Part shown: positions 45,329 through 56,418 of the stretch, one piece after another | Layout: the number at the start of each line of letters is the position of its first letter | How positions within the stretch are numbered: position 1 is the stretch's first letter | From: Pyropia haitanensis | Lineage: Eukaryota; Rhodophyta; Bangiophyceae; Bangiales; Bangiaceae | Length of the DNA stretch: 64,000 nucleotides | Assembly: GCA_008729055.1 (NCBI GenBank) | Contig: SDUX01000004.1 | Span: 1,426,001 to 1,490,000 of the forward strand | Direction of reading: 5' to 3' | The notes under the pieces: model-generated | Seen by the model: the letters and a program-made list of their open reading frames with translations, nothing else | The model's database searches: none | What the model was told of the DNA's origin: nothing | Made by a program: the position numbers and the translations under genes

Positions 45329-45616
45329 CTGGCGAGCCGCACCTGGTCGTGGCGCAGCTGGCGGCGCTGCTGCTCGCCGCGGTCGCGGCGTACGGCCGCG
45401 GCGGCGCCGGCGGCGACGCGGCGGTGGCGGCGGCGGTGGGGGCGGCGGGGGTGACGCCCGCCGCGGTGCGGGCGGCGGTGTTGCTGTACGCGGAGCAGCT
45501 GCCACCGGGGGGGGGGAGGTGCGGGGGGCGGAGGACGAGGAGGAGCCGGGGGGGAGCCCCGCCCAGAGCGCGACCTGGTGCTGCGCCTCGCCGACGCGCT
45601 CCCCGACGACGCGTGA
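43504..45616 (+). CDS. CTNNBL1: beta-catenin-like protein 1 (spliceosome-associated armadillo-repeat protein), frame-broken
   Basis: CTNNBL1 is a nuclear armadillo-fold protein associated with the Prp19/CDC5L complex of the spliceosome. The start is the ATG at 43504; KRARDL and HRKRGRPP form a basic nuclear-localisation leader. After a Pro tract the frame shifts and the repeats run SPTDPAAWVASELALHDAL, GGLAALAELLGHLNVDVVLD, then in the next frame GVLVDGLLAAGCVPAVAAAM, HRQGILDALALAEAAAEVRP, DGFDANRDYAVEVVAILLQ, TEANLFDILCSTALAPGATP, RRLRPPAVKVLSFALAAGG, ILDARGLGVLFGLLDRQ and EEEHLLSVLYGLFAHADAAG. These follow CTNNBL1 in order, including the FDANK/EVLAILLQ and ENLFD landmarks. A last frame change at the G-run 45508-45516 leads to RDLVLRLADALPDD and TGA 45614-45616. 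Other breaks are in runs at 43730-43747 and 44065-44085. Ala/Pro inserts inflate the length. Confidence 0.8.
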
Positions 45617-46769
45617 GGGGGGGGGGGGTGCCACGGCCTGTTGCCGCCAGTCGGCGCGCGGCCGCAGCGGTGGTGGCGTCGGCGGCGGCGGCAACGGCAG
45701 TGGTGCGAGTTCCCCCCCCCCACTGTCTTCCGCTGGACAGGCGCTGAAAAGAGCAGGCTCTCTCGAGGACGAGGTCGAGGGCGTCGCCAGCCACGACCAC
45801 GCTCCGTGTGGTCCGCACGCCCAGGCGGACGGGCTGTTGTTGGACTGCCACCTGGCCTGCACGCAAGCCTACTGGGCACGCTGGGAGAGCGCCACTCAGC
45901 GACCCGTCCGTGCCAAGGTCGACCGTGCGTTCGTCGCCCAGCTGTGTCAACCTCTTCAGCACCGTTGCGTGTCCACAGCCTGGGCGGGAGGCGTGGGATG
46001 GTCTGTCGCCAGCCCTTGCCCAGCCACCCCACTTGCCAGGGCGGCCCCGTTCTGTACAGCAGCCCTGGCGTCCCTGTGGGCGTCCGCTTACCCCCAGCGA
46101 CGCACCCGCCGCCGTTTTTTTGGACGCACCGCGGCGGGTCTGCCGGCAGGGGCGCCACGGCTGCCAGCGCCGAGGCCACCGGCACCGGCGCCGCTCGCAC
46201 CGGCGCCACCCACAGGTGTCCTCGTACTTCTGCGGTCAGAGTCCAGATCAAGTCAGGGAAGGGAAACAAGTCCTCAGCCTTCCGTCCATGCTGCCGGATA
46301 TAGTTCATTGACCAATGAGAAGTTGACACGGGCACTTCTTGTTCTTGATCAGGCCCGACAAAAATCGGGAAAACGACCACAGTACGCTACGCTGGCCGAG
46401 CCCAGGCAATGGGTGTGGCCCATTCCTCCATTGAAAAGCCGCGTCACAAAATTCATCGCCGATGCTTCCACAGAGTTTTCTTGTCATCTCTCAATTGTGG
46501 CTCACGAACTTGCACGTTCACCACTATTTTTTGTTTTATTATTTCACAGCCACAACGTGCGGATCGCCTTGGCGGATCCCGCGTGCCGGCTTTGCCGCGG
46601 CGTCGACGGCGGCCCCCACAACGGCGCCGCCGCCTGCCGCCGCGGCCGTCACCGCCGCCGCCCCCCGCCGCGTCGCCCTTCCCGCCGCCGCTCCCGCTGA
46701 TCGCGCCCGCCCCCGCCCCCCTCTCTAGCCGCTGCCTTGGCCGCCCCCCCCCCCCCCCCCCCGGTCACG
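45617..46769. other. intergenic region, upstream of uL10m
   Basis: GC falls towards 46300-46560, where ATTGACCAATGAG (46308-46320) includes a CCAAT box in an AT-richer stretch. Open frames on both strands show no family. The last 60 bases are C-rich. It probably holds the uL10m promoter. Confidence 0.4.
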
Positions 46770-46988
46770 ATGGACGTCCCGCCCGCCGCGGGGGGCGCCG
46801 CTCCCCCCCCCCCCCCCCCCCGCCGCCGCCGGCGCGCCCCCCCGCTTCTCCCTCCCCGCCCTCCGCCGCGCGGTGGCGGTGCTGTCCCTCACCCGCCGCT
46901 TCCGCGGCTCCCCCTACATTGCCGTTATCGCCCTCACGGGCGGCCACTCGTGGGGGCGGTCCAACATGCGCGCCCGGCTGCTGCCGCG

Positions 46989-47019
<31 letters not shown>

Positions 47020-48807
47020 GCTGCCGCCGCCGCCGCCGCCGCCCCACCGCCACCGCCGCCGCCGCCGCCACCCCACCGCCTTCCCCCCCCCGACGGCGCG
47101 CCCGCCGTCGACGCGGTGCGGGTGGCGCCCTGGGCCGCCCGCGCCGCCGTCGACGCGCTCGCCGCGGCCGGCGGCGGCGGCGGCGGCGGCGGCGCGCCCG
47201 CCGCCGCGTGGGCCCGCTTCCGCCACCTCTTTGCCGGCGGCGCCGTCGCGGTCGTCCACGGCGCGGCGGCCGAGGCGGTGACCGCCGCCCTCCGCCGGTC
47301 CCGCGCGGAGCTGCGGGGGGGGGTGCTGCTCGGCGGCATGGTCGGCGGCCGCGTCGTGGGGGCGGACGTCTGGGACCGCCTGGTCGTACGTTGGGGGGGG
47401 GGGGGCTGGCCTGGGGGGGGGGGGGGGCACGCGAGGGGGGAGGGGATGGGGGGGGTGCAGCTGTGGGGGGGGGGGGGGGGGGGGGGGGTATGGCTGGTCG
47501 GACCCGTCGGGCGTGTGCGCGTGTGGGTGCGGCTGCTGGCCAGTGGGTGGTGGGTGCCGCGGCGTCCACCGACGCGGGGGGGGGGAGGGCTGGCGGGCGC
47601 GGTCGTGGACGGGCGCGGCGGCTGGGCGCTGGCCGCGCCGTGCTGGCGGGGGCCCCTTGCTAACGTGCTGCTCTTTTTTTTTTTTTTTTTTGTCTTTGGT
47701 CGCTGTGGTTGCCCCGTGCTCGACTGGGTCGCGTGCGCGCCTGTCTCGGCGGGACCCCGCCTGGGATCCCCCTTGCCGCCACCACCACCACCCCCCCACC
47801 ACCACCACCACCACCACCCCCCCACCACCACCACCACCACCACCCCCACCACCACCACCACCACCACCACAACCACAACCACAACCACCACCCCCACCAC
47901 CACCACCCCCCCCACCCCCACCACCACCACCACCACCACCACCACCACCACCACCACCACCACCACTACCACCACCACCACAACCACCACGACAACCACC
48001 ACCACCCCACCCACCACCACCACCACCACCCCCCCCACCACCACCACCACCACCCGCCGCGCGACCACCACCACCGCGGCCCACCACCCCCCCCCCCCCC
48101 CCCCCCCCCGCAGGACGGCCCCACCGAGCACGAGACCCGCACCGCCCTCGTCGCGCTCCTCGCCCGCCCGCCGCGGCTGCCGGCGCTCCTCGCGGCGCCG
48201 TCGGCGTCGCTCGCCGCCACGCTGTCGGTACGTTGGGGGTGGGCGCCCGCGGACCGGGGTGCGCGGCTCTGGGTGCCGAGGGCGGCGGCGCCGAGGGGGG
48301 TGGGGGGGGGGGGGGGTGGGGGGGGGGGGCGCCCGCTGCCAACAGCGCGCGTGCGGCCGCCCGCCGGCCGGCCGGCCGGCGGCCGCCGCCGCGCGCGCGC
48401 CGCACGCGCCCGCGGCGGCCGCCGACGTGGCCGCCGCCCGCCGCTGTCCGCCGCCGCCGGCCGCGCGTCGCGGGCGGCGGGGTCCGTGGGGGGGGGGGAG
48501 GGGGAGGGGGGGGGGGGAAGCGTTTTTTTTGTTTTTTTTTGTGTGTGGGTGTGTGTGTGCCTGCGCGTGTGCGCGGCGGCCCGCTCACCGCCCCCGCCCG
48601 CGCCCTGCTCTGCGCCCCCGCCCGGCCGTGCGCGGCCGCTGCCGTTGCCCTCCCCCCTCCCCCCTCCCCCCTTCCCTCCTCGTCCCGCCGGTATCCCCCC
48701 CCTCGCAGGCTTCGACGCGCGCCCTGCCGGGGGTGCTGCGGCGCCACGGCGACGCGCTTGCCGCGGCCGACGGGCCGGCCGCCGCGGCGGCCGCCGCCGC
48801 CACGTGA
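46770..48807 (+). CDS. mitochondrial-type ribosomal protein uL10 (L10), three exons
   Basis: uL10 anchors the ribosomal stalk on the large subunit. Exon 1 (46770-47385) opens MDVPPAAGGA and changes frame in the C-run at 46804-46820. It continues RFSLPALRRAVAVLSLTRRF, YIAVIALTGGHSWGRSNM, a Pro/Ala insert, VRVAPWAARAAVDALAAAGG, WARFRHLFAGGAVAVVHGAA, then ELRGGVLLGGMVGGRVVGAD. Exon 2 (48114-48227) reads GPTEHETRTALVALLARPPR and LPALLAAPSASLAATLS. Exon 3 (48709-48807) gives STRALPGVLRRHGDALAAAD before TGA. The order GGVLLGG/VGADVW, then an RxALxxLLxxPxxLxxLL block, then a terminal basic helix fits L10 proteins. A mitochondrial rather than plastid form is inferred, since red-algal plastid genomes usually lack a nuclear L10. 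Both donors are GTACGTTGGGG and all junctions are phase 0. Confidence 0.6.
47386..48113 (+). other. intron 1 of uL10m, 728 bp
   Basis: Donor GTACGT at 47386 and acceptor CCGCAG ending at 48113, preceded by a long C-run serving as polypyrimidine tract. The intron carries G-runs, a T-run of about 17 (47674-47690) and a large CCA repeat. Confidence 0.7.
47776..48092. repeat. (CCA)n microsatellite in the uL10m intron
   Basis: About 300 bases consist of CCA triplets with C-run, CAA and CTA interruptions. It can be read as His, Thr or Pro tracts in the three frames, but it sits between well-supported splice sites and is intronic. Confidence 0.85.
48228..48708 (+). other. intron 2 of uL10m, 481 bp
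   Basis: Donor GTACGT at 48228 and acceptor CTCGCAG ending at 48708. The interior holds G-runs, a T-run (48525-48540) followed by a GT-rich stretch, and a C-rich tract near the acceptor. Confidence 0.65.
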
Positions 48808-49203
48808 GCGGCCGCGCCGCGCGCCGCCGCCGCGGCGGCTGCTCCCTTTTTTTTTTTTTTTTTTTGCCGAGCTGGATCCGGCCCATCCCCGCGACGAGTG
48901 CGAGGGGGGGGGGGGGTAGGGGTGGGTAGGCGCCACCAAGGGGGGGGGGGGGGAGGGGTGGCAGCAACAAAGCGGGCGGTCGCACCGAGCCTCCGCGCGC
49001 GCCCAGACGCGTGTGGCGATAAGAATGAATTTTCCCACACGAGACGGGACGCACGGCGGACGCAGTGCCCCCCGCCCCTCCGAGCAGGTCTCCTTCCGCT
49101 CCTCTTTGCAAGCCACCCACTGTCCACCCCCACCCATCCCGCCGACCCCCCCCTACCCCCCCCAGGCTCTCCTCCCCCCCACCCGGCCCCGGGCCCTCCT
49201 CCC
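48808..49203. other. 3' intergenic region between convergent uL10m and GT14 genes
   Basis: Contains an 18-19 base T-run at about 48847-48865, 40 bases after the uL10m stop, and G-runs near 48905 and 48941. No gene. Confidence 0.5.
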
Positions 49204-51359
49204 TCAGCGCAACCAAAACTCGCTTGGCGGCAACCCCGGTACGGGCGGCAGCTGCCGTAGGAACTGCTCATTCACCAGGCACGACGTCCACGGGTCGGCG
49301 CTGGGCACCAGTGACCGGAGGCAGCGGAGCGTCGTGTCCATGCGCGAGAGGGAGGTTGCCACGCGGGAGCGCGCCAGGTTGGCCGCCTCCTCGGCGGCCA
49401 CCGACGACAGCCGCGACCCGTCCGCCGCGACCGCCGCCCCCCCGCCGTGACGCTCCGCAGCGGCGACGCCGCCCCCGCCGTGCCAGCCGTCGCGCCGGCT
49501 GCCGCCCCGACGGCCGCTTGGGCCTCAGCGGTGGCGCCAGCCGCGCCCGACCGCGCCGACAGTGTTGGCGGTGGCACGGTGATGCCCGACTTGTGGGCGT
49601 CGAGAAACGCCATGAGTGGGCTGTCGGCAACGGCAAACTTGCGCGCAAAGAGGGCGGTCGACTTGAGCAGCCGGTTGCGAAACACATAGTGCTCCACGCC
49701 CTCGTCCGCGGGCGGCGGCCCAATGCGCGACAGCGGCAGCGCGGGCGCGCTCGGCGACGCCGCGGCCGCGGCCGCCACGTCCTCAGACACAGACGACGGG
49801 GCGCCGCCCGCGGCGGGCCCCGCCGTCCAGTTGGCCACCGAGTCGAGGACGAACGGGTGTTGTCCCGACCGCACCCCACGGTGCGCCCACACCACCTCCC
49901 GCAGCGCGTGCGGCACGATCGTCGAGGCAAAGCGGGGCTCCCCGAGGAGGAGCGACGCAAAGTAGTGCTCCTCGGGCTCGGCCGCGCCCGCAAACGCCAG
50001 CAGCAGCCGCCGTGCGGGCGCCGAGTGCGCGATAAACTCGCACGCGTCGCGGGTGAGGATCATCCACGCCTCGGCCGCGGCAAACGGGAGGTCCGCCTCG
50101 TGGTACAGCGGCTGCGCCTGGCCCGTGCCAATCAGCCGGTGGCGCGCCGCGGCTTGCGCCGCGCCCGTCCGGAGGAGGTCCGCCGGGCGGGGCGGCGCGG
50201 CACCCAGGGACGTGTCCATGTAGATGTGCTCAAAGCGCCAGCGGCGGGTGGCGGCGGTAAAGGTCGGTGCGCCCAGCTGCAGGTAATTTGGCTGGTCCGT
50301 CCGCACGCCGTTGGGCGTGGCGCCGCCCGACGCGTCAGCGCCACCCTGCCGCACCGTCGACGACGACTCGGCAGATTCATTGGCGACCGCGGCGCCGCCG
50401 CGGGCTTCCAGCGACGCCCGCCCGAGCGCCCGTCGCATCCCTTCGGGCGAGATGAGCGGATAGTCGGCGGCGCTAATGTTGAGAAAGTGTGTCCACGGGA
50501 CGCGCCCCCCCTGCAGCGCCGCGTGGATGGCCGAGAGGGTGTTGAGGACCATCGACACGCCGCGGTAGGTCACCAGCTCCCGCTCCATAAACCGGACCGT
50601 GGCGGTCCGACCGGGGGTGGCGCGGATGGCCTCCACCGACGCCGCCACCTCCGCATCATCCATCTTGGCGTCATAGTGCACCAGCAGCAGCGACCGTGGG
50701 TGGTCGAGCGTCCACAAGAGCCGGGGGAGGAGCGGCAGCGTCGGCCCCGCCACCTGGATAAAGATGGCCAGGTCCGCATCGTCCGATGATGGCGGCGCCG
50801 CGCCAGCCGCCGCGCCGGCAGTAGGGCCAGACGTGTGCGTGCCGGCAGCCCCGCCGTCGGCGTCGCCGGCGGGGGACAGCCCCCATCTGGCGTCAGTCGC
50901 GTCGTCTGCCAAGCGCCCCCCCTCCCCCACAGGGGTCGCGACGCCGTCCGCGGCAGTCGACAGGGAAGCCGATGATCGCCTCCTCCCCAACTCCCCCCCG
51001 GCGGTGCCCTCCCGACCCTCCTCCGCGGCGCGCCACCCCGCCGTGAGCCACGCGTCGGAAAAGACGCCCCGCGCGCGGATGGCCACCGCGGCGGCAGCGC
51101 CGCCCACTCCCCCCCCAGCGCCGCTCTGGCTGTTGCCATACGCAGCGAGCGCCACATTGCCCACAAACGCCAGCGCCGCAATTGACAGCAGCGCGCCGCG
51201 CAGGACGCCGCTCCCCGTCAGCGGCCGCAGCACACGGGCACCAAGAAAGCCGTCGCCGCCGCCCGACCCACCCGCTCCGCCGCCACCGCCACCGCCGCCG
51301 CCACCGCCACCGACGCCCCCACCACCACCGCCGCCGCCGCCACCACTGCCACTCGTCAT
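49204..51359 (-). CDS. GT14-family glycosyltransferase (core-2/I-branching, xylosyltransferase-like), type II membrane
   Basis: GT14 enzymes transfer GlcNAc, Xyl or GlcA in the Golgi. The ATG at 51359 opens MTSGSGGGG with a Gly tract, then a single signal-anchor (LRGALLSIAALAFVGNVALA, about residues 48-67), a Ser/Gly/Ala stem, and the GT14 domain. It reads LAIFIQVAGPTLPLLPRLLW, LLLVHYDAKMDDAEV, VRFMERELVTYRGVSMVLNT, HFLNISAADYPLISPEGM, QPNYLQLGA, WRFEHIYMDTSLG, AEAWMILTRDACEFI, AGAAEPEEHYFASLLLGEP, PHALREVVWAHRG and QHPFVLD. These are the order and motifs of plant and animal branch enzymes (DYPL, AWMxLSR, PEExYF). After a Thr/Ala-rich segment a C-run (about 49437-49443) changes the frame, and the C-terminal part (AEEAANLARSRVATSLSRMD, PGLPPSEFWLR) ends at 49204. 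Donor and acceptor sugars are unknown; a role in the red-algal extracellular matrix is inferred. Confidence 0.85.
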
Positions 51360-52464
51360 GCCCCCTCTGCCCCCCTCCCAGCCGACAAAATGCGCCAGTG
51401 GGGGCCCCCTGTCGGCCCCGCCCAGCAACTCTTTGGGATGCCCCCGGTCGCCAGGGGAGCCCCGTGGCCGCGCACGGTCGGCGGGGGAGCCGCGATGGCC
51501 CCCCCCGCCCCCCCTCCCCCCCACTGCGGTCGCGGCCGCTCCCTCGCAGCCCTCACCGTTGGCCGGCCCACCGTTGGGGCACCCGCCGCCACAGTCGGCG
51601 TTCCCCCTCCCTCCGTCGTCGACGAGACCCTCCTCCGGGGAGTGGCCGCCGACGCCGCCGCCGCCGCCGCCACCGCCGCCGCCACCGCCGCCCACCCTGC
51701 CCCCCCCGTCTGCAGAGGACGTCGCTGTCGGCCGCGATGCCACCCCCGTCGACGGCCACCGTATTCTCCACGGGTAGCGGCGGGAGCGGGAGACCACCAC
51801 CCGCCCACACCGAGGGGTGTGCATTGGCCACGCGGACCACGCGCCCGCCGCGGCCCGCGCACCGGGCCGCACCGCCCGCGCGCAGCCACCGCCGCCGCAG
51901 CCACCGCCGCTACGCCCACCGCCCCCGGTCCTGCCACTGCTTCGGCACACGGTGCCGCTGCCGCGGCTGCCGCCGCCGCCGCGCCCGTCCCCACCGCCGT
52001 CGCAGCCGCGGTCAGCAGCCCGCTCCCCCCAGGCCCCGCCGCCCGAGCACGCCGCCGCCGCTGCCACAATGGTACGGCGGTCGTTGCCACCCCCACCTGC
52101 ACGACCCACCACAGATGGCGTCGGCGGCGGCACCGCCCTTCACGGAAGGCCGCGGCGGGCCGCCCCCCCGGCCACACCCACACCTCCAACGCAGGGCTTG
52201 TCGGGAGGAATAGTGGAGCGCCCGCCGCCGCCGCGCAACACAACTCGGCCGACAGTCGCCGCGTGCAGGCGGTGCGTCGGGCGGCGGTGCGGAAGCACCC
52301 CCCCCCCCCCTTTCCCCCCGCTCCCCCCCCCACCGCCCCCGCTCGTCAACGAGACTGCACCTGCACGGCGGGCGCGGCGCATGCGGGGCGGCAACGGTCA
52401 TGCGGCGAGCGCAATCCTCTCTCCCCCACCGGGCGTCACCCCCAGACCTCCCCCCCCCCGCCCG

Positions 52465-52525
52465 CCTCCTTCCCTCCCTCCCTCCCTCCCTCCCGCCCTC
52501 CCTCCCTCCCCTCCCCTCCCCTCAC
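52465..52525. repeat. CCCT/CCCCT polypyrimidine repeat
   Basis: Tandem CTCC and CCCCT units on the plus strand form an almost pure pyrimidine strand, a sequence type prone to triplex formation. Confidence 0.8.
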
Positions 52526-55500
52526 CACCCTGTCCCAATCACTCTTCCACCCCCCGAACTCCGTGTGTGTCGTGCCCAACGCGGGCGGGACGGGACCGCC
52601 GCGGGCAGGCACGCCCGCCGTCTCCACCGCCGCCCCGCGACACGTGTGTCGCGCCGCGGCGCGGCGCGACCAAACGCGGAGCGCGACGCGCACACGCCGT
52701 CGTGACGTTGCCCCCAACCACCCGCGCGCTCCCCCCCTGCCCTCCCCCCAGCCCGCCGCCGCGACACGCCGGCACGGGCGTGCGAGGCGGGCGCCCGCCT
52801 CCCCCCCACCCCCCCCTCCCACAGAGCCGGCCCGCGCACACGCCAATCCTGGAAGTGGCAACGACACGCCCGCCGCCGCCTCAGCCTGCACGGCGCGGCG
52901 GTCGGGCGGGCGGCCGCGCGAGAGAGGCAGCGGTGGGGCGGCGCTGGGCGCCGCGGGTGGAGGTGGCCACCGCTCCTCGCCCCCCCGCCGCCGTCGCCGC
53001 CGCCGCCCGCCGCCACCCGTCGCCGCTGCCACTGGCCGGGCCTACCCCAGAAGGGCGGGGGGGGGGGGGGGCTGCCACGGCCCAACGGCCGGGGGGTGCA
53101 ACCTGGGCGCGGCCGGATGGCTGCTGAACCCACCGCCCCGCCCCCCCACCCCTCTCACAGGGCCATCAACGCCAACGGCGGCGGTCTCGGCGGGGCGAGC
53201 GGCGTGAACCGTCGGCGGGACAGAAAAAAGCAGGAAAAACCCGGGACCCTTAAGCCGCCCCACCCCCCCCCCCCTCTGTGCTTCCTTCCATCGACACTGG
53301 GGAGAGGCGTGGGGTGGGGCCCCAACCCCACCCCCCCCCCCCCGGCGTGCGGGGGGGGGCCAGCACGGTCCGCCTCTAGGGTCACTAGCCTGTACTCTGG
53401 CCCAATTGGATGGTCACGAGACCTTTTGGCAGCGGTGGCGTGGTTGGTGAGGGGGAGAGCGAGGGGCGGCGGCGCCCCGCGGTGCCTGCAACTTCTTCTC
53501 CACGCGGTAGGAAGCCAGCCGGCGGGCGCCACGGGGCAGCGGGAGCGGTGGGTGAGTGGCGGGCGCGGGGCGCCGGCCAGAAGAGCAACCCGTGCCGCGC
53601 CACCCGCCCACGGCCCCCCCAGACCCGCTGCCAGGTGCACTGAGCGCCGCAACGAGGTGGGCGGGATGGACGACGTGGCCAACCAACGATCCAAGTGGAG
53701 GACCCGCAGACGAGCGGGCGACTGGGGCACGCTGGCCGCAGAGGAAGATCGGGGGTGGAGGAGGAAGTGCGCTGGAGTGGGGGGGGGGCTTGCTCACGCG
53801 TCCCCCCCGCCGCCCTCCCCCACCCCCGTCACGCACACAGTCGCGAGTCACGGTGACGTGGGCGGTGCCCGGCACGGGGTCGGCAGCGGTGGCCTGGGTG
53901 GCGCGGCGCACGACACTGTATCCCCCCTCCCGTCCACTGGCAATGCGCTTGGCCTCGCAGCCGCCCCGGGGGGCCCCAGGATGGTGGGGAAAGGGCGGGC
54001 GGGGGTCGCGGAAGGAGCTCTCGTCGTCCATTGGCCGCAGCGTTGCCGAGGCGAGCCGCGCGGGGCACAACGCGGAGCGCACTCAACCGCTCGCCCCTAA
54101 ACCCCACAAGAACCCACCGTCAGCCGTGCGGCCAAACTGCCACGCTGTAAGACACCTACTCTTCTGCGGGCACTGGCCGGGGGGCCCCGTGGCAGCAGCC
54201 ACCGTCGCTACCGTAAAGCCCGCGGCCTCCCACCAGAGCCCCACGCGCTCTGAACAGACGGCGGTGGGTCCGTGTTGTAGACGCCAGCCCCGCGTGGCCC
54301 CGCTACGAGGGCCACAAACTGGGGGGAGTGGGGGGAAGGCGTCGTCGTCGGCTGCGGCCGATGCGGCGCCGGCGTGAGACCCGCGTCGGATCATGCAGAT
54401 GAGCGATACTGTATTCGCCGTGTCGGTAAAACCCCGGCGCTGTTGCGTACGGGTTGGCAGAGGACGTCGGCGCGGCGCCGCCATCAGCCCCCCCCCCCTC
54501 TCTTTCTGACGCGGGTAGCCGTTGCCATTGTTTCGCCGTCCCTCAACGAGCCGCGCCCACTCCTTTTGTCTCCTCCCCCACCCCCCCACCCCCCCCCCCC
54601 CCCGCCCCTTCTCGACGTGATGGCCGCTATCGCAGGGCACCGGGCCCTCTCACCCTCGCACATTTCATTTGTGGACTGCGGCGGCGGCTGCCCCTCTGCC
54701 CGATTGTTCGGCGAGTGAAGCGTCTGGGGGGTAGTCTGGACAGGGTAGGGCCCGGGCAGCGGCGGCGGTTGGGTGCTTGCTGGCCGTCTTCGGGGGGTGC
54801 GCATCAGGGCGGCGTCAGCGAGCGACGGGGGGGAGAGGGGGGGAGCTCGGCTCTCGAACCCTGGAGGGGGCCTGCGCCTCGCCCTCCCCAAACCGTGACT
54901 GATCACTGCTGCCATCATGGCGTGTCAAGGTGAATGGATGCGCGACGAGCCGTGCACAGCGTTCCCCCTTCCCCCCGGCCGGCCATCCACCCGCCCCGGA
55001 ATCTCTTGTTGCCCTCACCCCGTCGCCGCGCCAGCTCCGTACCACCCCCGCGCTTCCCCTGCACTCCCCCTCCCACTCCCCCCTCCGCTCGAGGGCGCTC
55101 GGACCCGACACCAGGCGCCACTTGGTACAGCGGCATGGCGGGTTCCTCGGCCAGCCGCGCGCAACGCCCCCGGCCCTCCCCCTTTCCCCGGACGAGCTTG
55201 CCGAGCCGTACGGTCCCCGCCGTGAACGCGGTCTCCTGGCGTTGCGGCTGCCTGCGGATGCGGTCTGCATCCAACCACCCGTCGCCTGGTAGCGGTGATA
55301 GCCAACCCGTCATCCCAGACGCGGCGGCTGCCATCTCGCTGTGCTCCACGTCCTCGTCTCCCCCCTCACATGCCACGTGAACGATTTACCGACAGGCGTA
55401 CACCCACGTCGGTAGACGGAGGCGCTGACCGTGACGGTGCGGGCCCCTCCCAGTCCGCTTGAGGCAGCGGGCGGTTCCTGTGCGGGGGGGATCAAGGCGG

Positions 55501-56212
55501 CGGCCGCAGGTCGATGATCTCAACGAGGGAAAGCATCGGATGGGTGGGGCGGCGAGGCGAAGGGACGCGACACTCGCAGCCGGGTGGTGCAGTGCACATG
55601 CTGCTCCCGTGCAATGTCCCCTTGCCAGGGTGCGACCGCCGCAAGTACCTTCCGCCGGCCGTCATGGCGGTTCCACAGCGCCGCAAGCCAAGCGCTGCCA
55701 AAATGGGTCGGACGCGTGCGTGAGAGTACTCATGGTGGGTTACCAAGGCGGCTGCAGCGCTGGCCACTGTCGCGACGGCGCCCGCCGGGCGACGGCTGCC
55801 GCGGCGGCCGCGGCGAGCAACGCCACCATCGGCGTGCGGCGTACGGCGTGCAGCGAGTGCACGAAGACGGCGATCAAAGCGTCCGTCGAGCCCATTAGTA
55901 CATCGCAGTGCGGTACCAGAGAGATCTCTTCACATGATGGAAATGACTTGTGGTCCTGTGCTGATATTTTCGGAAGACGGCCAAGAATTCGAAGACTTGG
56001 CCACAGGCTCAACAGGAAGCAAATACCAGAACAGTACAGTTCGATACGCTGAGTGTGAGACAGTCGGGCATCAATGGAGTTTCCGTCAGCGCGAGCTCGG
56101 ACAGCGGCAATGGGTTCAAGAAGAGCGGCGGGGGGTCTTCCGGATGCGAAATTCCGCTAATGGGACTACCGCACGGCGTAGGGATTCCACGTGGCGAGGG
56201 CCTCGCCGCATC

Positions 56213-56418
56213 TGTCGCCGCCGCCGCCGCTACCACCACCGCCGCCGCCGCCACCACCACCGCCGCCGCCGCCGCAGCCACCGCCGCCGCAGCCGCCGCC
56301 GCCGCAGCCACCGCCGCCGCCGCAGCCGCCGCCGCCGCCGCCGCAGCCACCACCGCCGCACCCGCCGCACCCGCCGCCGCAGCCGCCGCAGCCACGGCCG
56401 CCGCAGCCGCGGGGACGT
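56213..56418. repeat. CCG/CCA imperfect triplet repeat
   Basis: About 65 triplets, mostly CCG with CCA and CAG interruptions. Every frame is open, giving Ala, Pro or Arg tracts on the plus strand. No gene is anchored to it. Confidence 0.8.

Noticed and set aside
45519..46700. Open frames on both strands upstream of uL10m
   Set aside because: No family resemblance, composition changes abruptly along the frame, and it probably overlaps the promoter.
47776..48092. His/Thr-rich protein encoded by the CCA repeat
   Set aside because: It lies between well-supported splice sites of uL10m, and all three frames are open only because CCA lacks stops.
54915..55376. Minus-strand open frame beginning MACEGGDEDVEHSEMAAAASG
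   Set aside because: Third-position GC is clearly lower than in firm genes of the window and no domain is recognisable. Kept as unassigned.
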